Under the pieces are notes generated by a model. It searched no databases, was not told where the DNA came from, and was given only the letters and a program-made list of their open reading frames with translations. 55,631 bases of DNA, from positions 1 to 55,631 of the forward strand of contig CANKWX010000018.1 in assembly GCA_947487165.1 (NCBI GenBank), read 5' to 3'. Below are positions 1 through 6,231 of this stretch, piece by piece. The stretch's first letter is position 1. Each line of letters starts with the position of its first letter. Source of the stretch: Burkholderiales bacterium. GTDB taxonomy: Bacteria > Pseudomonadota > Gammaproteobacteria > Burkholderiales > Burkholderiaceae_E. The translations under genes and the position numbers were made by a program.

Positions 1-2
1 AC

Positions 3-209
3 CTACAGTACGCGGATATCGCCTCTTTCGTCTGTGTGGAGCCGCCCGCTCACCCTCTCACCCTTTGGCGCCGGCACTACGAAAAAATGCGCCCCGAGCT
101 GCGCAACCTGGACGCTTTCAACCGTCTGGTCAGGGAACTGCCCAAGGCATACGGCCCCATTCCTGGAATGTGGGTGGCGCAAGCTGATCGGAAACGGTGG
201 CGGAATTGA
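3..209 (+). CDS. C-terminal fragment of an unrecognised protein
   Basis: An open frame enters from the left edge and ends at TGA 207-209, giving 68 residues without a start. The composition looks protein-like (charged, Trp-rich, ending in KRWRN), with a Pro-rich stretch followed by an Arg/Glu-rich helix. I do not recognise the family. It could be the tail of a regulator or of an enzyme. The other frames over this stretch look like shadows. Confidence 0.4.
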   Translation, partial: LQYADIASFVCVEPPAHPLTLWRRHYEKMRPELRNLDAFNRLVRELPKAYGPIPGMWVAQADRKRWRN

Positions 210-481
210 TTGGAATATGTACTCAATCATCAGAAATGCTGGTCACAAATTTTGAGCAAACTGTTCGGTTGTCAAAAATATTACCCCCCCCCACTTGATT
301 GAAGCCACCGACCGTTCGTCGGCACAGCCATAGACAGGAATTTATATATTTGCAGAATTGAAATCAATACAAGGGAATTAAGTAAATGAGATAAATATCA
401 CACAAATGCCCCTGTTTTAATCCTTAATAATTAGCGATTGACGAGACCTGTCGATTGCAAGCACCGATAGATCAAAAACTC
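210..481. other. AT-rich intergenic region, no gene seen
   Basis: This 272-bp gap is clearly richer in A and T than the rest of the window. It holds a run of C residues near 284-293 and one copy of the CGACCGTTCGTCG element (309-321). The AT-rich stretch at about 340-440 could carry promoter elements for the following lipoprotein frame, but no convincing -35/-10 pair was found. Confidence 0.5.
309..321. promoter_or_regulatory. CGACCGTTCGTCG inverted element, copy 1
   Basis: A 13-bp element with arms CGAC and GTCG around CGTTC; here the arms extend by one base to CCGAC/GTCGG. Identical 13-mers occur at 44801-44813 and 44939-44951. Three exact copies in 55 kb is far above chance, so a shared regulator (TetR-like by symmetry) or another functional site is likely. 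The binding protein is unknown. Confidence 0.4.
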
Positions 482-946
482 ATGAAAGTCAGATTTTTTG
501 CGACAGCCCTCCTACTCTTTGGATGCGCCAGCGACAAGCTTGCGAGCGATGCCGCTACGGGATCGGTTAGCGCCCGGATAAAGTTTAGCGATGCGGTCGC
601 CGCGAACGATGGAGAAAACCTAAAAGGCAGCGACACCATGGTGCGGGAAAGCGGAAACGCGACGGCGCGCCTCCAAGCCGAAAGCACTCGCAACAACGCG
701 GAAGGAAAAATCCGCGGCAATTAAGAGAAAGACGCGGGCCCCGTCAATGCGCGAACCGCCATCGTGACGATCCTCTTGGACAAAAACTCCAAAAACAGGA
801 CCAAGTAGATTGAGCTCCTAAAATACTCACCCGCAAATCTTCGCTTTACGTCCGGTGACGCGCCAATTTACTCTGCACAAGATATCAAAAAGCTAGGGGA
901 AACTCGCGGTAGGATACGCACGCAGTCTAATGTGCGTATTGTTTAA
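482..946 (+). pseudogene. Decayed lipoprotein gene with two in-frame stops
   Basis: From ATG 482 the frame encodes MKVRFFATALLLFGCAS, a lipoprotein signal with lipobox LFGC, followed by a hydrophilic region up to TAA 722-724. The same frame resumes directly after that stop for 27 codons to TAG 806-808, and again for 45 codons to TAA 944-946. All three segments read like protein. Total length would be about 154 residues. The last part (a Leu/Tyr-rich strand, then YSAQDIKKLGETRGRI) loosely resembles the start of an OmpA-like peptidoglycan-binding domain, though this is a weak call. The simplest reading is a pseudogene inactivated by two nonsense mutations. Alternatively the 80-residue first segment is still made. 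Confidence 0.5.
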
Positions 947-1011
947 GGCCTGATTGCAAATCAGCGGCCGGCGCGGACTAAAATGATTTATTAGGTCAAA
1001 GAGATTTGATC

Positions 1012-1425
1012 TCAGTGGTTGCTCACCCAGTTTTCAACGCGCAGCCCGGCATAATTCACAAAATCCGCTTCGTTATTAGTGACCAAAGTCACCCCTAAAG
1101 CGACAGCGTGGGATGCGATGAGTTTGTCCAGGGCATCGCGGTTGCGATCTTTATAGGCTGCACGGATAGGGCCATAGGACTTTGCAGCGTGTGCATCAAA
1201 GGGCGCAACCATGATGTCGTCGAGCAAGCTCTCCAATGCCGACCGGTTGGCGGCTTGCACTGCAAGGCTTGAGCAAGCGATACCGAATTCCAGTTCGGCC
1301 AAGGTCACCGCAGAAATGACAACGTCGCCTACAAAGCACGCCGCAAAGCGCTCGCGCACCTCAGACGGCTGGTGCTTCATGAGGTAAATGCAAATATTGG
1401 TGTCGAGCATGTACTTTGGATTCAT
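1012..1425 (-). CDS. vapC: VapC-type PIN-domain toxin
   Basis: A 137-residue PIN-domain protein, the usual length for VapC endoribonucleases, which cleave RNA (often tRNA) when freed from antitoxin. The acidic metal-binding set is in place: D8 in MLDTN, E44 in TLAELEFG, D100 in LDKLIASHA, and N118/D121 in VTNNEADF. The start overlaps the stop of the upstream vapB-type gene by 4 nt (1422-1425), so the two are translated together. A small inverted repeat, GAGAT/ATCTC, at 1001-1013 overlaps the stop. The toxin looks complete and probably active. Family assignment is firm; the target is not known. Confidence 0.92.
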   Translation of the reverse strand: MNPKYMLDTNICIYLMKHQPSEVRERFAACFVGDVVISAVTLAELEFGIACSSLAVQAANRSALESLLDDIMVAPFDAHAAKSYGPIRAAYKDRNRDALDKLIASHAVALGVTLVTNNEADFVNYAGLRVENWVSNH

Positions 1426-1658
1426 AAGGCTTCGCGCTCGCCCTCGACGTTTTCACCTCGCCCTTGGGTCATGAAGTCTGGCGAGAATTTAGCAAACTTG
1501 CCCAGTACATCGCCCATGCGCCGCTGCGCCGGACGGATGCGCAGCTCGTCCCCCTGGCGCTCAATGACCAACTCAACATCCCACGTGCTGTAGGCAAGTT
1601 CGGCAGGAATGCGAACCGCCTGCGAGTTGCCGTTCTTGAAAAGTTTGGTGCTGGCCAT
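1422..1658 (-). CDS. vapB: VapB-type AbrB/SpoVT antitoxin
   Basis: A 78-residue protein whose N-terminal half (MASTKLFKNGNSQAVRIP) is a classic AbrB/MazE swapped-hairpin DNA-binding domain. The C-terminal half would wrap the toxin. I chose ATG 1658 because a GAGG ribosome-binding site lies just upstream (TGAGGTTCACT) and because the motif begins there; the longer open frame upstream has no family features. It would bind the VapC-type toxin and repress its own promoter. The 22-bp palindrome at 1671-1692 lies immediately upstream, as expected for an autoregulated operator. Confidence 0.9.
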   Translation of the reverse strand: MASTKLFKNGNSQAVRIPAELAYSTWDVELVIERQGDELRIRPAQRRMGDVLGKFAKFSPDFMTQGRGENVEGEREAL

Positions 1659-1670
1659 AGTGAACCTCAT

Positions 1671-1692
1671 TAGGATGTACGCGTACATCCTA
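1671..1692. promoter_or_regulatory. Perfect 22-bp palindromic operator of vapBC
   Basis: The half-site TAGGATGTAC is followed directly by its exact reverse complement. The palindrome ends 12 bp before the vapB start codon. A further GGATGTAC half-site at 1721-1728 faces an imperfect partner GTACAT at 1705-1710, giving a second, weaker site. Tandem operators upstream of vapB are typical for conditional cooperativity. The promoter itself was not resolved. Confidence 0.75.
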
Positions 1693-2070
1693 GCCCAAGA
1701 GGAAGTACATGTAAACACATGGATGTACGGCCTAGCGAGGATGCTAATAGCGTCACGATCGCAGCCGGTACAAGGCCACGTTGCATAACTAGTTTCGCGA
1801 GCCGGCGCTTGTGTAGCCCTGTTTGCGCATTCCAGACCAAAAGCGCGAGGGTTTCGGATCCAAACCCGCCACCATTTCCGATTCGATAGCGCCACCGAGG
1901 TGGCGCGTTGAGGGACCGCGACGGAGATCGGATGCTGCAGCCTCACAAACCCCTGCCAGGTAAACGTCAGCTTGATGCGGGAAAGCGACCGTTCAAGCGC
2001 GCGGCTCGAAGGCCCGGATCCGACCCGAAGCGGAAGTTGGTTTAGGCGAATGAATCGCCCGAGAGCTGCC
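1693..2070. other. Region without a recognisable gene between vapBC and the cassettes
   Basis: No frame here looks like a protein on either strand. The stretch holds an 8-bp-arm inverted repeat, GCGCCACC/GGTGGCGC, at 1889-1906 and a GTTATGC heptamer on the minus strand at 1783-1789, which matches the right-hand core of the attC site at 2571. No matching attC arm was found for that heptamer. It may be a degraded or gene-less cassette. Confidence 0.4.
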
Positions 2071-2142
2071 GTTCAACGTAAACGCTCAGCCGACGGCAGG
2101 CAGCGTAGCTGGCTGACGGTCGGCTGGAGCAGATGGTTATGG
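2071..2142 (-). repeat. attC-like recombination site B (72 bp)
   Basis: On the minus strand the site runs from CCATAAC (2142-2136) to GTTGAAC (2077-2071), matching the RYYYAAC...GTTRRRY layout. Inside, the left arm GCTCCAGCCGAC pairs with the right arm GTCGGCTGAGC over 11 bp and leaves a single extra C unpaired. Such an extrahelical base is the hallmark that lets integron integrase recognise the folded bottom strand. It overlaps the stop codon of the cassette B gene, as usual for cassettes. Confidence 0.8.
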
Positions 2143-2574
2143 GCGAATTTCAAGCAGGCCCCTCAACTCAACTTCAACCTCTGTAGGTATGTGCCAGAAA
2201 TAGTTGCCACGCTCTCCGCCAACAGTTGCAGCAACACTAAGCCAGTCCGGCCCAAACCAAATAACAAGTGGAGCCGAACCGTTTGCCGTCCAAAATACCG
2301 CTGATGCGGATGGAGTAGGAAACGTAAATTGGGTCTTGCTCAAGTTCGATTTATTTTCAGAAACAAGCCTAATTGCGTGCTCAATAGCCGCTCTGTTTTG
2401 AACAATACGTTTGGATTGTTCTTTCCCCCTCACGGACACAGTAATTTGCAGGATGTCATCAGGCAATGGAACCGTGAATGCTTGCGGAGCCCGTGATGAT
2501 TGCGAGCAACCCGCGATCAATACTGTGGCCAGTAAAAACCAGAGGAGGTTTCGGAGACTAGTTTTTAGACGCAT
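2137..2574 (-). CDS. Cassette B: small lipoprotein of unknown function
   Basis: A 145-residue protein with a lipoprotein signal ending in the lipobox LIAGC at about residues 21-25, so it should be anchored in a membrane. The mature part has alternating strands and conserved-looking aromatic motifs (FWTANGSAPLVIWFG, YFWHIP), suggesting a small beta-rich fold. I do not recognise a family. The ATG at 2574 lies inside the GTTATGC core of attC-A. No ribosome-binding site is visible, which is common for cassette genes. An in-frame upstream extension exists, but it only translates the attC site. Base composition is poorer in GC than in the flanking chromosome. Confidence 0.75.
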   Translation of the reverse strand: MRLKTSLRNLLWFLLATVLIAGCSQSSRAPQAFTVPLPDDILQITVSVRGKEQSKRIVQNRAAIEHAIRLVSENKSNLSKTQFTFPTPSASAVFWTANGSAPLVIWFGPDWLSVAATVGGERGNYFWHIPTEVEVELRGLLEIRP

Positions 2575-2662
2575 AACGTTGAAGGTAAGGGGCTGCGGCG
2601 CAAAACGATGGAGGAAACCAACCACGCCGGTTCCGCAGTCCCGCTTGACCGAAGGGTTAGTT
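2571..2662 (-). repeat. attC-like recombination site A (92 bp)
   Basis: On the minus strand the site starts with AACTAAC (2662-2656) and ends with GTTATGC (2577-2571). The left arm GGTCAAGCGGGACTGCGG pairs with the complement of CCGCAGCCCCTTACC over 15 bp, leaving three unpaired extra bases on the left arm only. This one-sided bulging is characteristic of attC sites. The stop codon of cassette A lies within the left core and the start codon of cassette B within the right core. Confidence 0.82.
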
Positions 2663-3034
2663 GCCATTTTGCGCGCCAATAATTGATTGAAGTACTTGGC
2701 TCTCGGCTTCCGACAGGCTCCGTTGATATTTGCCAACAATGAGCGTCTTGTTCATTAGGTTTGCTGAGGATGATGTGCCGTCAACGTGTGAAAGCGATAG
2801 CAGCGTTACTGGTAAAAATGTTCCGGTCACAGGATGCCAACCCCACTTATGGTTTTGGAGCCAGTCCGAGAGTTTTGCGATTTGTTCGGTGGTCAGCTGT
2901 TGAGGGGCACCTACGGATTTACCCGATTGCCAACGAGTAAAACTTCCGGCCTGGATTGGCGAGAAACTTTCGTAGCACCCACCAAGTGCCAAACAAACAA
3001 CAGCGATTGAGGCAAAGCGCAAGAGCTGATTCAT
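2657..3034 (-). CDS. Cassette A: small lipoprotein of unknown function
   Basis: A 125-residue protein with an N-terminal signal MNQLLRFASIAVVCLALGGC; the lipobox LGGC predicts lipid modification at C20. The mature part contains a short Trp-rich segment (SDWLQNHKWGWHP) and a C-terminal helix ending at the attC site. No family recognised. The start codon is only 3 bp after the cassette boundary core, and no Shine-Dalgarno sequence is present, so expression may depend on an external promoter. Both complete cassettes of the array encode small lipoproteins, suggesting envelope-related functions. Confidence 0.78.
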   Translation of the reverse strand: MNQLLRFASIAVVCLALGGCYESFSPIQAGSFTRWQSGKSVGAPQQLTTEQIAKLSDWLQNHKWGWHPVTGTFLPVTLLSLSHVDGTSSSANLMNKTLIVGKYQRSLSEAESQVLQSIIGAQNGN

Positions 3035-3037
3035 GGC

Positions 3038-3044
3038 AACTAAC
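3038..3044 (-). other. Integron core GTTAGTT marking the 5' end of cassette A
   Basis: The heptamer GTTAGTT on the minus strand is the exact complement of the left core of attC-A and sits directly before the cassette A start codon. It would be the crossover point (G^TT). No attC arm structure was found on its far side, so the array begins here or an attI or secondary site was used. Confidence 0.6.
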
Positions 3045-3380
3045 TAGTAGTTTATCCAGCAGGTCGTGCCGCATAACTCCGGTGACCGCTGCTTAACCAA
3101 GTCGGCGAAATTCACGACTAGACCTTGTCCGGCATGGAGAATCTGGCCAGTAGGCCGGATTTCAGTGCCATTAAATTGATGCAGAAAGCGGTATCCATCA
3201 TCACGAGTCTGCCAGCCGCTCGCAACTGGCGCAACGGTGGAAATTCCCGGTCCGTCGTGTGGCAGACGAGCCCCATTCAAGTGGCCATGCTGGTTGCCGC
3301 ATAGCAGCCGTTTGCCGATGACCGCTTCTGGCCGGGAGCCGTCATCCAACCGCAGTCGACAGGCCCCAATACGAACAACA
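3045..3380 (-). other. Gene-poor stretch, possible gene remnant
   Basis: On the minus strand one frame stays open from within the carrier gene to TAG at 3045-3047, giving about 110 codons after the carrier stop with protein-like composition (for example RLDDGSRPEAVIGKRLLCG). It has no start of its own and no recognised family. It may be the 3' remnant of a gene cut by cassette insertion, or chance. Nothing else was found here. Confidence 0.3.
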
Positions 3381-4586
3381 TCAGCGTCTGGTCGGCGAGA
3401 CGATCGCCAGCAGTCCGGTGAGGGCCACTGCAGCCAACACCACCGGGAAGGCCAGTGCGGGTGACCAATCGAGCAGGACACCACTCGTGGACGAAGCGGC
3501 GAGCGCCCCGAGCGTGTAACTCAGCACCAGGACCGCCGTGCTGTTGACCAGCGAGATGCCTTTTTCGCGAGCCGCAATATCGGTCATCGTCAGGGTATAC
3601 AAGGTTCCGCCAGCACCGCCCCAGATCAACGCCGTCGGCCAGACAAGCTCGGGAAAGTCAGGCAGTGCGAAGACGAGGCCCGCTGAAACCAGCAGTGCAA
3701 ACGCAAGAATGCCCATGAAAAAGCGCCGTCCGCGCTCGGGGTTGGCGAAGCGATCGGCCAGCATGCCCGATGGAATCGCCAGCAGGATGACACCGAGACC
3801 GCTCACCGCCACCAGAAGCGCCGATGCCCTGGCGTCCAGATTCAGGTTCAAGCCGACCAACGGCAGAATTGACGACAGTCCGAGCTCGAAAAAGCCGCCG
3901 ACAAAGCCCGCCAGCATGATGAGCGGATGCAAGGACAGCGCATGCCACAAGCCCTTGAAGCCAACCAATGTGGTGTGCTGATCCGCCGCTGGCTCAATCG
4001 CCGGCACCAGCGGCATCAGCGCCGTGCCCGCTGCAAGCAGTCCGATCACAATCCAGAACGCGGTGTGATCGGCGGTACCCACCCAGGCCAGCACGGCCGG
4101 TCCGATGACGAAGGTCAGGCCCATCAGCGTGGCATACATGCCGACATATCGCCCCATCTGCTCTGGCGGTGCAAATTCGGCGATATAGGCCTCGGCCAAT
4201 ACCCAGCGCAATCCGCCGGCGACGCTGGCGATCAGTTTCAGCGCAAACCAGACCGCCAGATTGTCGGTCAGCAGAAACCCGATCGATGTCAGCAAGGGCA
4301 AAACCGTGGCAATCCACAGGCATCTGCGGCGCCCGAGCGCCTGGGTGATCAGCGAGGCAAACGGCGTCACCAAAAATATTCCCAGCCACGCGCACGCCGC
4401 GAAGAGTCCGGCCACGGTGGTCGACACGTCCGCCTGCTTGAGCAACAGAATCAGCAGCGGCGACAGCATCATGACGCCGGACATCTCAAACAGCGTCGAT
4501 CCGAAGATGGCGATCAGTCCCCGGCGTGCCTGTGACCTGGAGAGCGATGCTTTTTCGGCGCTTTGCGATTCAAGGGAACTTCTCAA
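3381..4586 (-). CDS. MFS transporter
   Basis: A 401-residue integral membrane protein with about 12 hydrophobic segments, the standard size for a major facilitator carrier. The loop between segments 2 and 3 carries ALGRRR, a form of the family G-x-x-x-D-R/GRR signature, and the second half repeats it at MLADRFANPERGRR. Its start overlaps the stop of the DUF35 gene by 4 nt, making it the last gene of the operon small protein / acyl-CoA ligase / thiolase-like / DUF35 / carrier. By context it probably moves the organic acid that the operon degrades, or its product. Substrate and direction are not readable from sequence. Confidence 0.85.
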   Translation of the reverse strand: MRSSLESQSAEKASLSRSQARRGLIAIFGSTLFEMSGVMMLSPLLILLLKQADVSTTVAGLFAACAWLGIFLVTPFASLITQALGRRRCLWIATVLPLLTSIGFLLTDNLAVWFALKLIASVAGGLRWVLAEAYIAEFAPPEQMGRYVGMYATLMGLTFVIGPAVLAWVGTADHTAFWIVIGLLAAGTALMPLVPAIEPAADQHTTLVGFKGLWHALSLHPLIMLAGFVGGFFELGLSSILPLVGLNLNLDARASALLVAVSGLGVILLAIPSGMLADRFANPERGRRFFMGILAFALLVSAGLVFALPDFPELVWPTALIWGGAGGTLYTLTMTDIAAREKGISLVNSTAVLVLSYTLGALAASSTSGVLLDWSPALAFPVVLAAVALTGLLAIVSPTRR

Positions 4587-5032
4587 CTGATCGCCTTGTC
4601 TGATCGTGCAGTCGGCAGCACGCGCGCCCCGAAAAGCGGCCCATCCTCATAGTCGAGCACCAGCATCTCCACCGGCTGGTCCAGGTGCTGCGTGCTCACC
4701 TCGCCGATCATCCGGCACATCAGGCGCGGGCCGTCATCGAGATCGACGATGCCGATCGCATAGGGCGTATCCCCTCTGAACGCACCCGGCGCCACATGCA
4801 CGCGGGTGAAGCTGTAGAGCGTGCCGCGTGAGGCGAGCTCGATCCAGGGCACGTCGGTGGCCCAGCAGGCACGACACAGATTGCGCGGCGGAAAACTCAC
4901 CACACCGCACTGCGCGCATTGCGTACTCAGCAGGCGCCCCTCACCCAGGCCCTCCCAGAACCGGCGCGAAAAGGCCGACACGCGAGGCGCAAACGGACGC
5001 ACACCCGGCATCGACACCCGCGCAAGCGTCAT
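4583..5032 (-). CDS. DUF35 zinc-ribbon/OB-fold acyl-CoA-associated protein
   Basis: A 149-residue protein with an N-terminal rubredoxin-like zinc ribbon, C39-x2-C42 and C53-x2-C56, followed by an OB-fold (SRGTLYSFTRVHVAP...). DUF35 proteins pair with thiolase-like enzymes and help bind acyl-CoA; in bacterial steroid degradation the ChsH2 DUF35 domain holds the aldolase Ltp2. The upstream thiolase-like gene overlaps it by 4 nt, which fits a two-protein complex. All four cysteines are present. The partner is inferred from order and family habit. Confidence 0.88.
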   Translation of the reverse strand: MTLARVSMPGVRPFAPRVSAFSRRFWEGLGEGRLLSTQCAQCGVVSFPPRNLCRACWATDVPWIELASRGTLYSFTRVHVAPGAFRGDTPYAIGIVDLDDGPRLMCRMIGEVSTQHLDQPVEMLVLDYEDGPLFGARVLPTARSDKAIS

Positions 5033-6219
5033 GCCTGCCCCTCCAGGATATGCACCAGCGCAGCGTTGTAGTTGCCCAGTTCACAGACCGTCATCACCAG
5101 CCCGCGTCGGGCCACCTGACGGCCTTGCGCACGGCCATGCAACTGGGTCACCGCCTCGACCACGTCATAGAGCGGCGTGACTTCCGGCGGATGTCCGCGC
5201 GAGAGACACCCACCACAGGTATTGACCGGATAACGGCCATCGAAGCGGGTCTCGCCGGCGGCCGCGGCATCGGCGCCCTGCCCCCGCGCAAACATCCCGA
5301 GCGATTCGGTGCCAAGCGCCTCGACGATCGTGCAGGGCGAATACACCTGAAAGCTGCCGATATCGGCGAGCGTCACACCGGCTGATTCAAGCGCCCGACT
5401 GCCTGCAGCCCGCAAGCTGCCATAGGACAGGCTGTCACCCGGCCGATCCGAGACCTGATGCAGGCCTTCATGCTCGAAGCCGCGACCGCGCACCAGCGCA
5501 TAAGGCCGCCCACTGGCACGGGCCATGTCTTCCGAGACGATCATCAGCGCCACCGCGCCATCGGCACGACCCGGCACCTCGAGCAGACCAAGCGGCTCGA
5601 CGATCGGCCGGGCATTGAGCACCTGATCGATCGTGATCGGCTCGCGAAATTGCGCCAGCGGATTGGCCACCGCATGAGCACGGTTCTTCACCGCAATCGA
5701 GGCGAGCGCCGCTCGACTGACCCGATGCTCATGCAGATAACGCTGGGCGTCCATGGCATACCAGGCAATCGGCACCGCGCCGAATACCGACTGAAAATCG
5801 ACATCACCGGTCAGCCGGATGCTGTAGTCCAGATGCTGCGCGGTCGGCACACCGGTCTCGAAATGCACCCCGACCGACAGCATGCAATCGGCCTGGCCTG
5901 AGATGACCTGCTGCAAGGCCATATCGAAGGCGTGCCCGCCGGTCATGCCGTTGCCCAACACCTGAATGACCGTGGCACGAGCGCGGATGCCCAGATGAGC
6001 GGTGAGAAAGGTATGGAAATAGCCCTGGCGTGTGTGGTCGCCCGGATGGGCCACCACCACCCCATCGATGTCGGCCTTCGAGAGCCCGGCCATCGCCGCG
6101 GCCTCAAGCACCACGCCGGTGGCCAGTTCATGCTCGAGCACCTCACGGCCCTCGGCGGCCCGCTGATAGGTGCCCACCGGCACCGCGCCGTAGCCGAGGA
6201 TGGCGGCCCTGCGCTTCAT
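5029..6219 (-). CDS. Thiolase-like (SCP2-type) protein lacking the nucleophilic Cys
   Basis: A protein of about 396 residues with the two-domain thiolase fold. Where SCP2-type thiolases have N-C-S-T-G, this one has NGMTGG (residues 90-95), so the acyl-accepting cysteine is glycine. The later NTxGGxxSxGHP loop is kept (NTCGGCLSRGHPP). It therefore cannot run the normal thiolase reaction; relatives paired with DUF35 proteins act as retro-aldolases on CoA-bound side chains (Ltp2). A retro-aldol role is an inference from that pairing. ATG 6219 is preferred, but GTG 6228 is possible. The ligase gene ends just upstream, so they are co-transcribed. Confidence 0.85.
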   Translation of the reverse strand: MKRRAAILGYGAVPVGTYQRAAEGREVLEHELATGVVLEAAAMAGLSKADIDGVVVAHPGDHTRQGYFHTFLTAHLGIRARATVIQVLGNGMTGGHAFDMALQQVISGQADCMLSVGVHFETGVPTAQHLDYSIRLTGDVDFQSVFGAVPIAWYAMDAQRYLHEHRVSRAALASIAVKNRAHAVANPLAQFREPITIDQVLNARPIVEPLGLLEVPGRADGAVALMIVSEDMARASGRPYALVRGRGFEHEGLHQVSDRPGDSLSYGSLRAAGSRALESAGVTLADIGSFQVYSPCTIVEALGTESLGMFARGQGADAAAAGETRFDGRYPVNTCGGCLSRGHPPEVTPLYDVVEAVTQLHGRAQGRQVARRGLVMTVCELGNYNAALVHILEGQA

Positions 6220-6231
6220 CACCAGCACGGC

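Larger units (their letters stand above)
2071..3044 (-). mobile_element. Two-cassette integron array without integrase (CALIN)
   Basis: Read on the minus strand: boundary core GTTAGTT (3044-3038), lipoprotein gene A, attC-A (2662-2571), lipoprotein gene B, attC-B (2142-2071). The left core of attC-A, AACTAAC, is the exact reverse complement of the boundary core GTTAGTT, as expected when both derive from one circular cassette. For cassette B, CCATAAC matches the complement of GTTATGC at 6 of 7 positions. No intI gene lies on the upstream side, where a carrier gene follows, so this is a CALIN as far as the window shows. The adjacent vapBC pair has the same orientation and may be part of the array, since toxin-antitoxin cassettes are common in such arrays. 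Confidence 0.75.

Noticed and set aside
482-946. Stop-codon readthrough or recoding in the split lipoprotein frame
   Set aside because: Two different stops (TAA and TAG) without any recoding signal are better explained by decay.
1783-1913. Possible third attC site (GTTATGC core at 1783-1789 with CCTCAAC at 1907-1913)
   Set aside because: The cores are in the right order, but no complementary arms join them; the left side instead folds on itself (GCGCCACC/GGTGGCGC).
1422-1946. A 174-residue protein extending vapB upstream
   Set aside because: The extension would run through the palindromic operator; the ribosome-binding site and AbrB fold begin at 1658.
2137-2739. A 200-residue version of the cassette B protein
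   Set aside because: The first 55 residues are a translation of the end of cassette A and the attC site; the lipoprotein signal starts at 2574.
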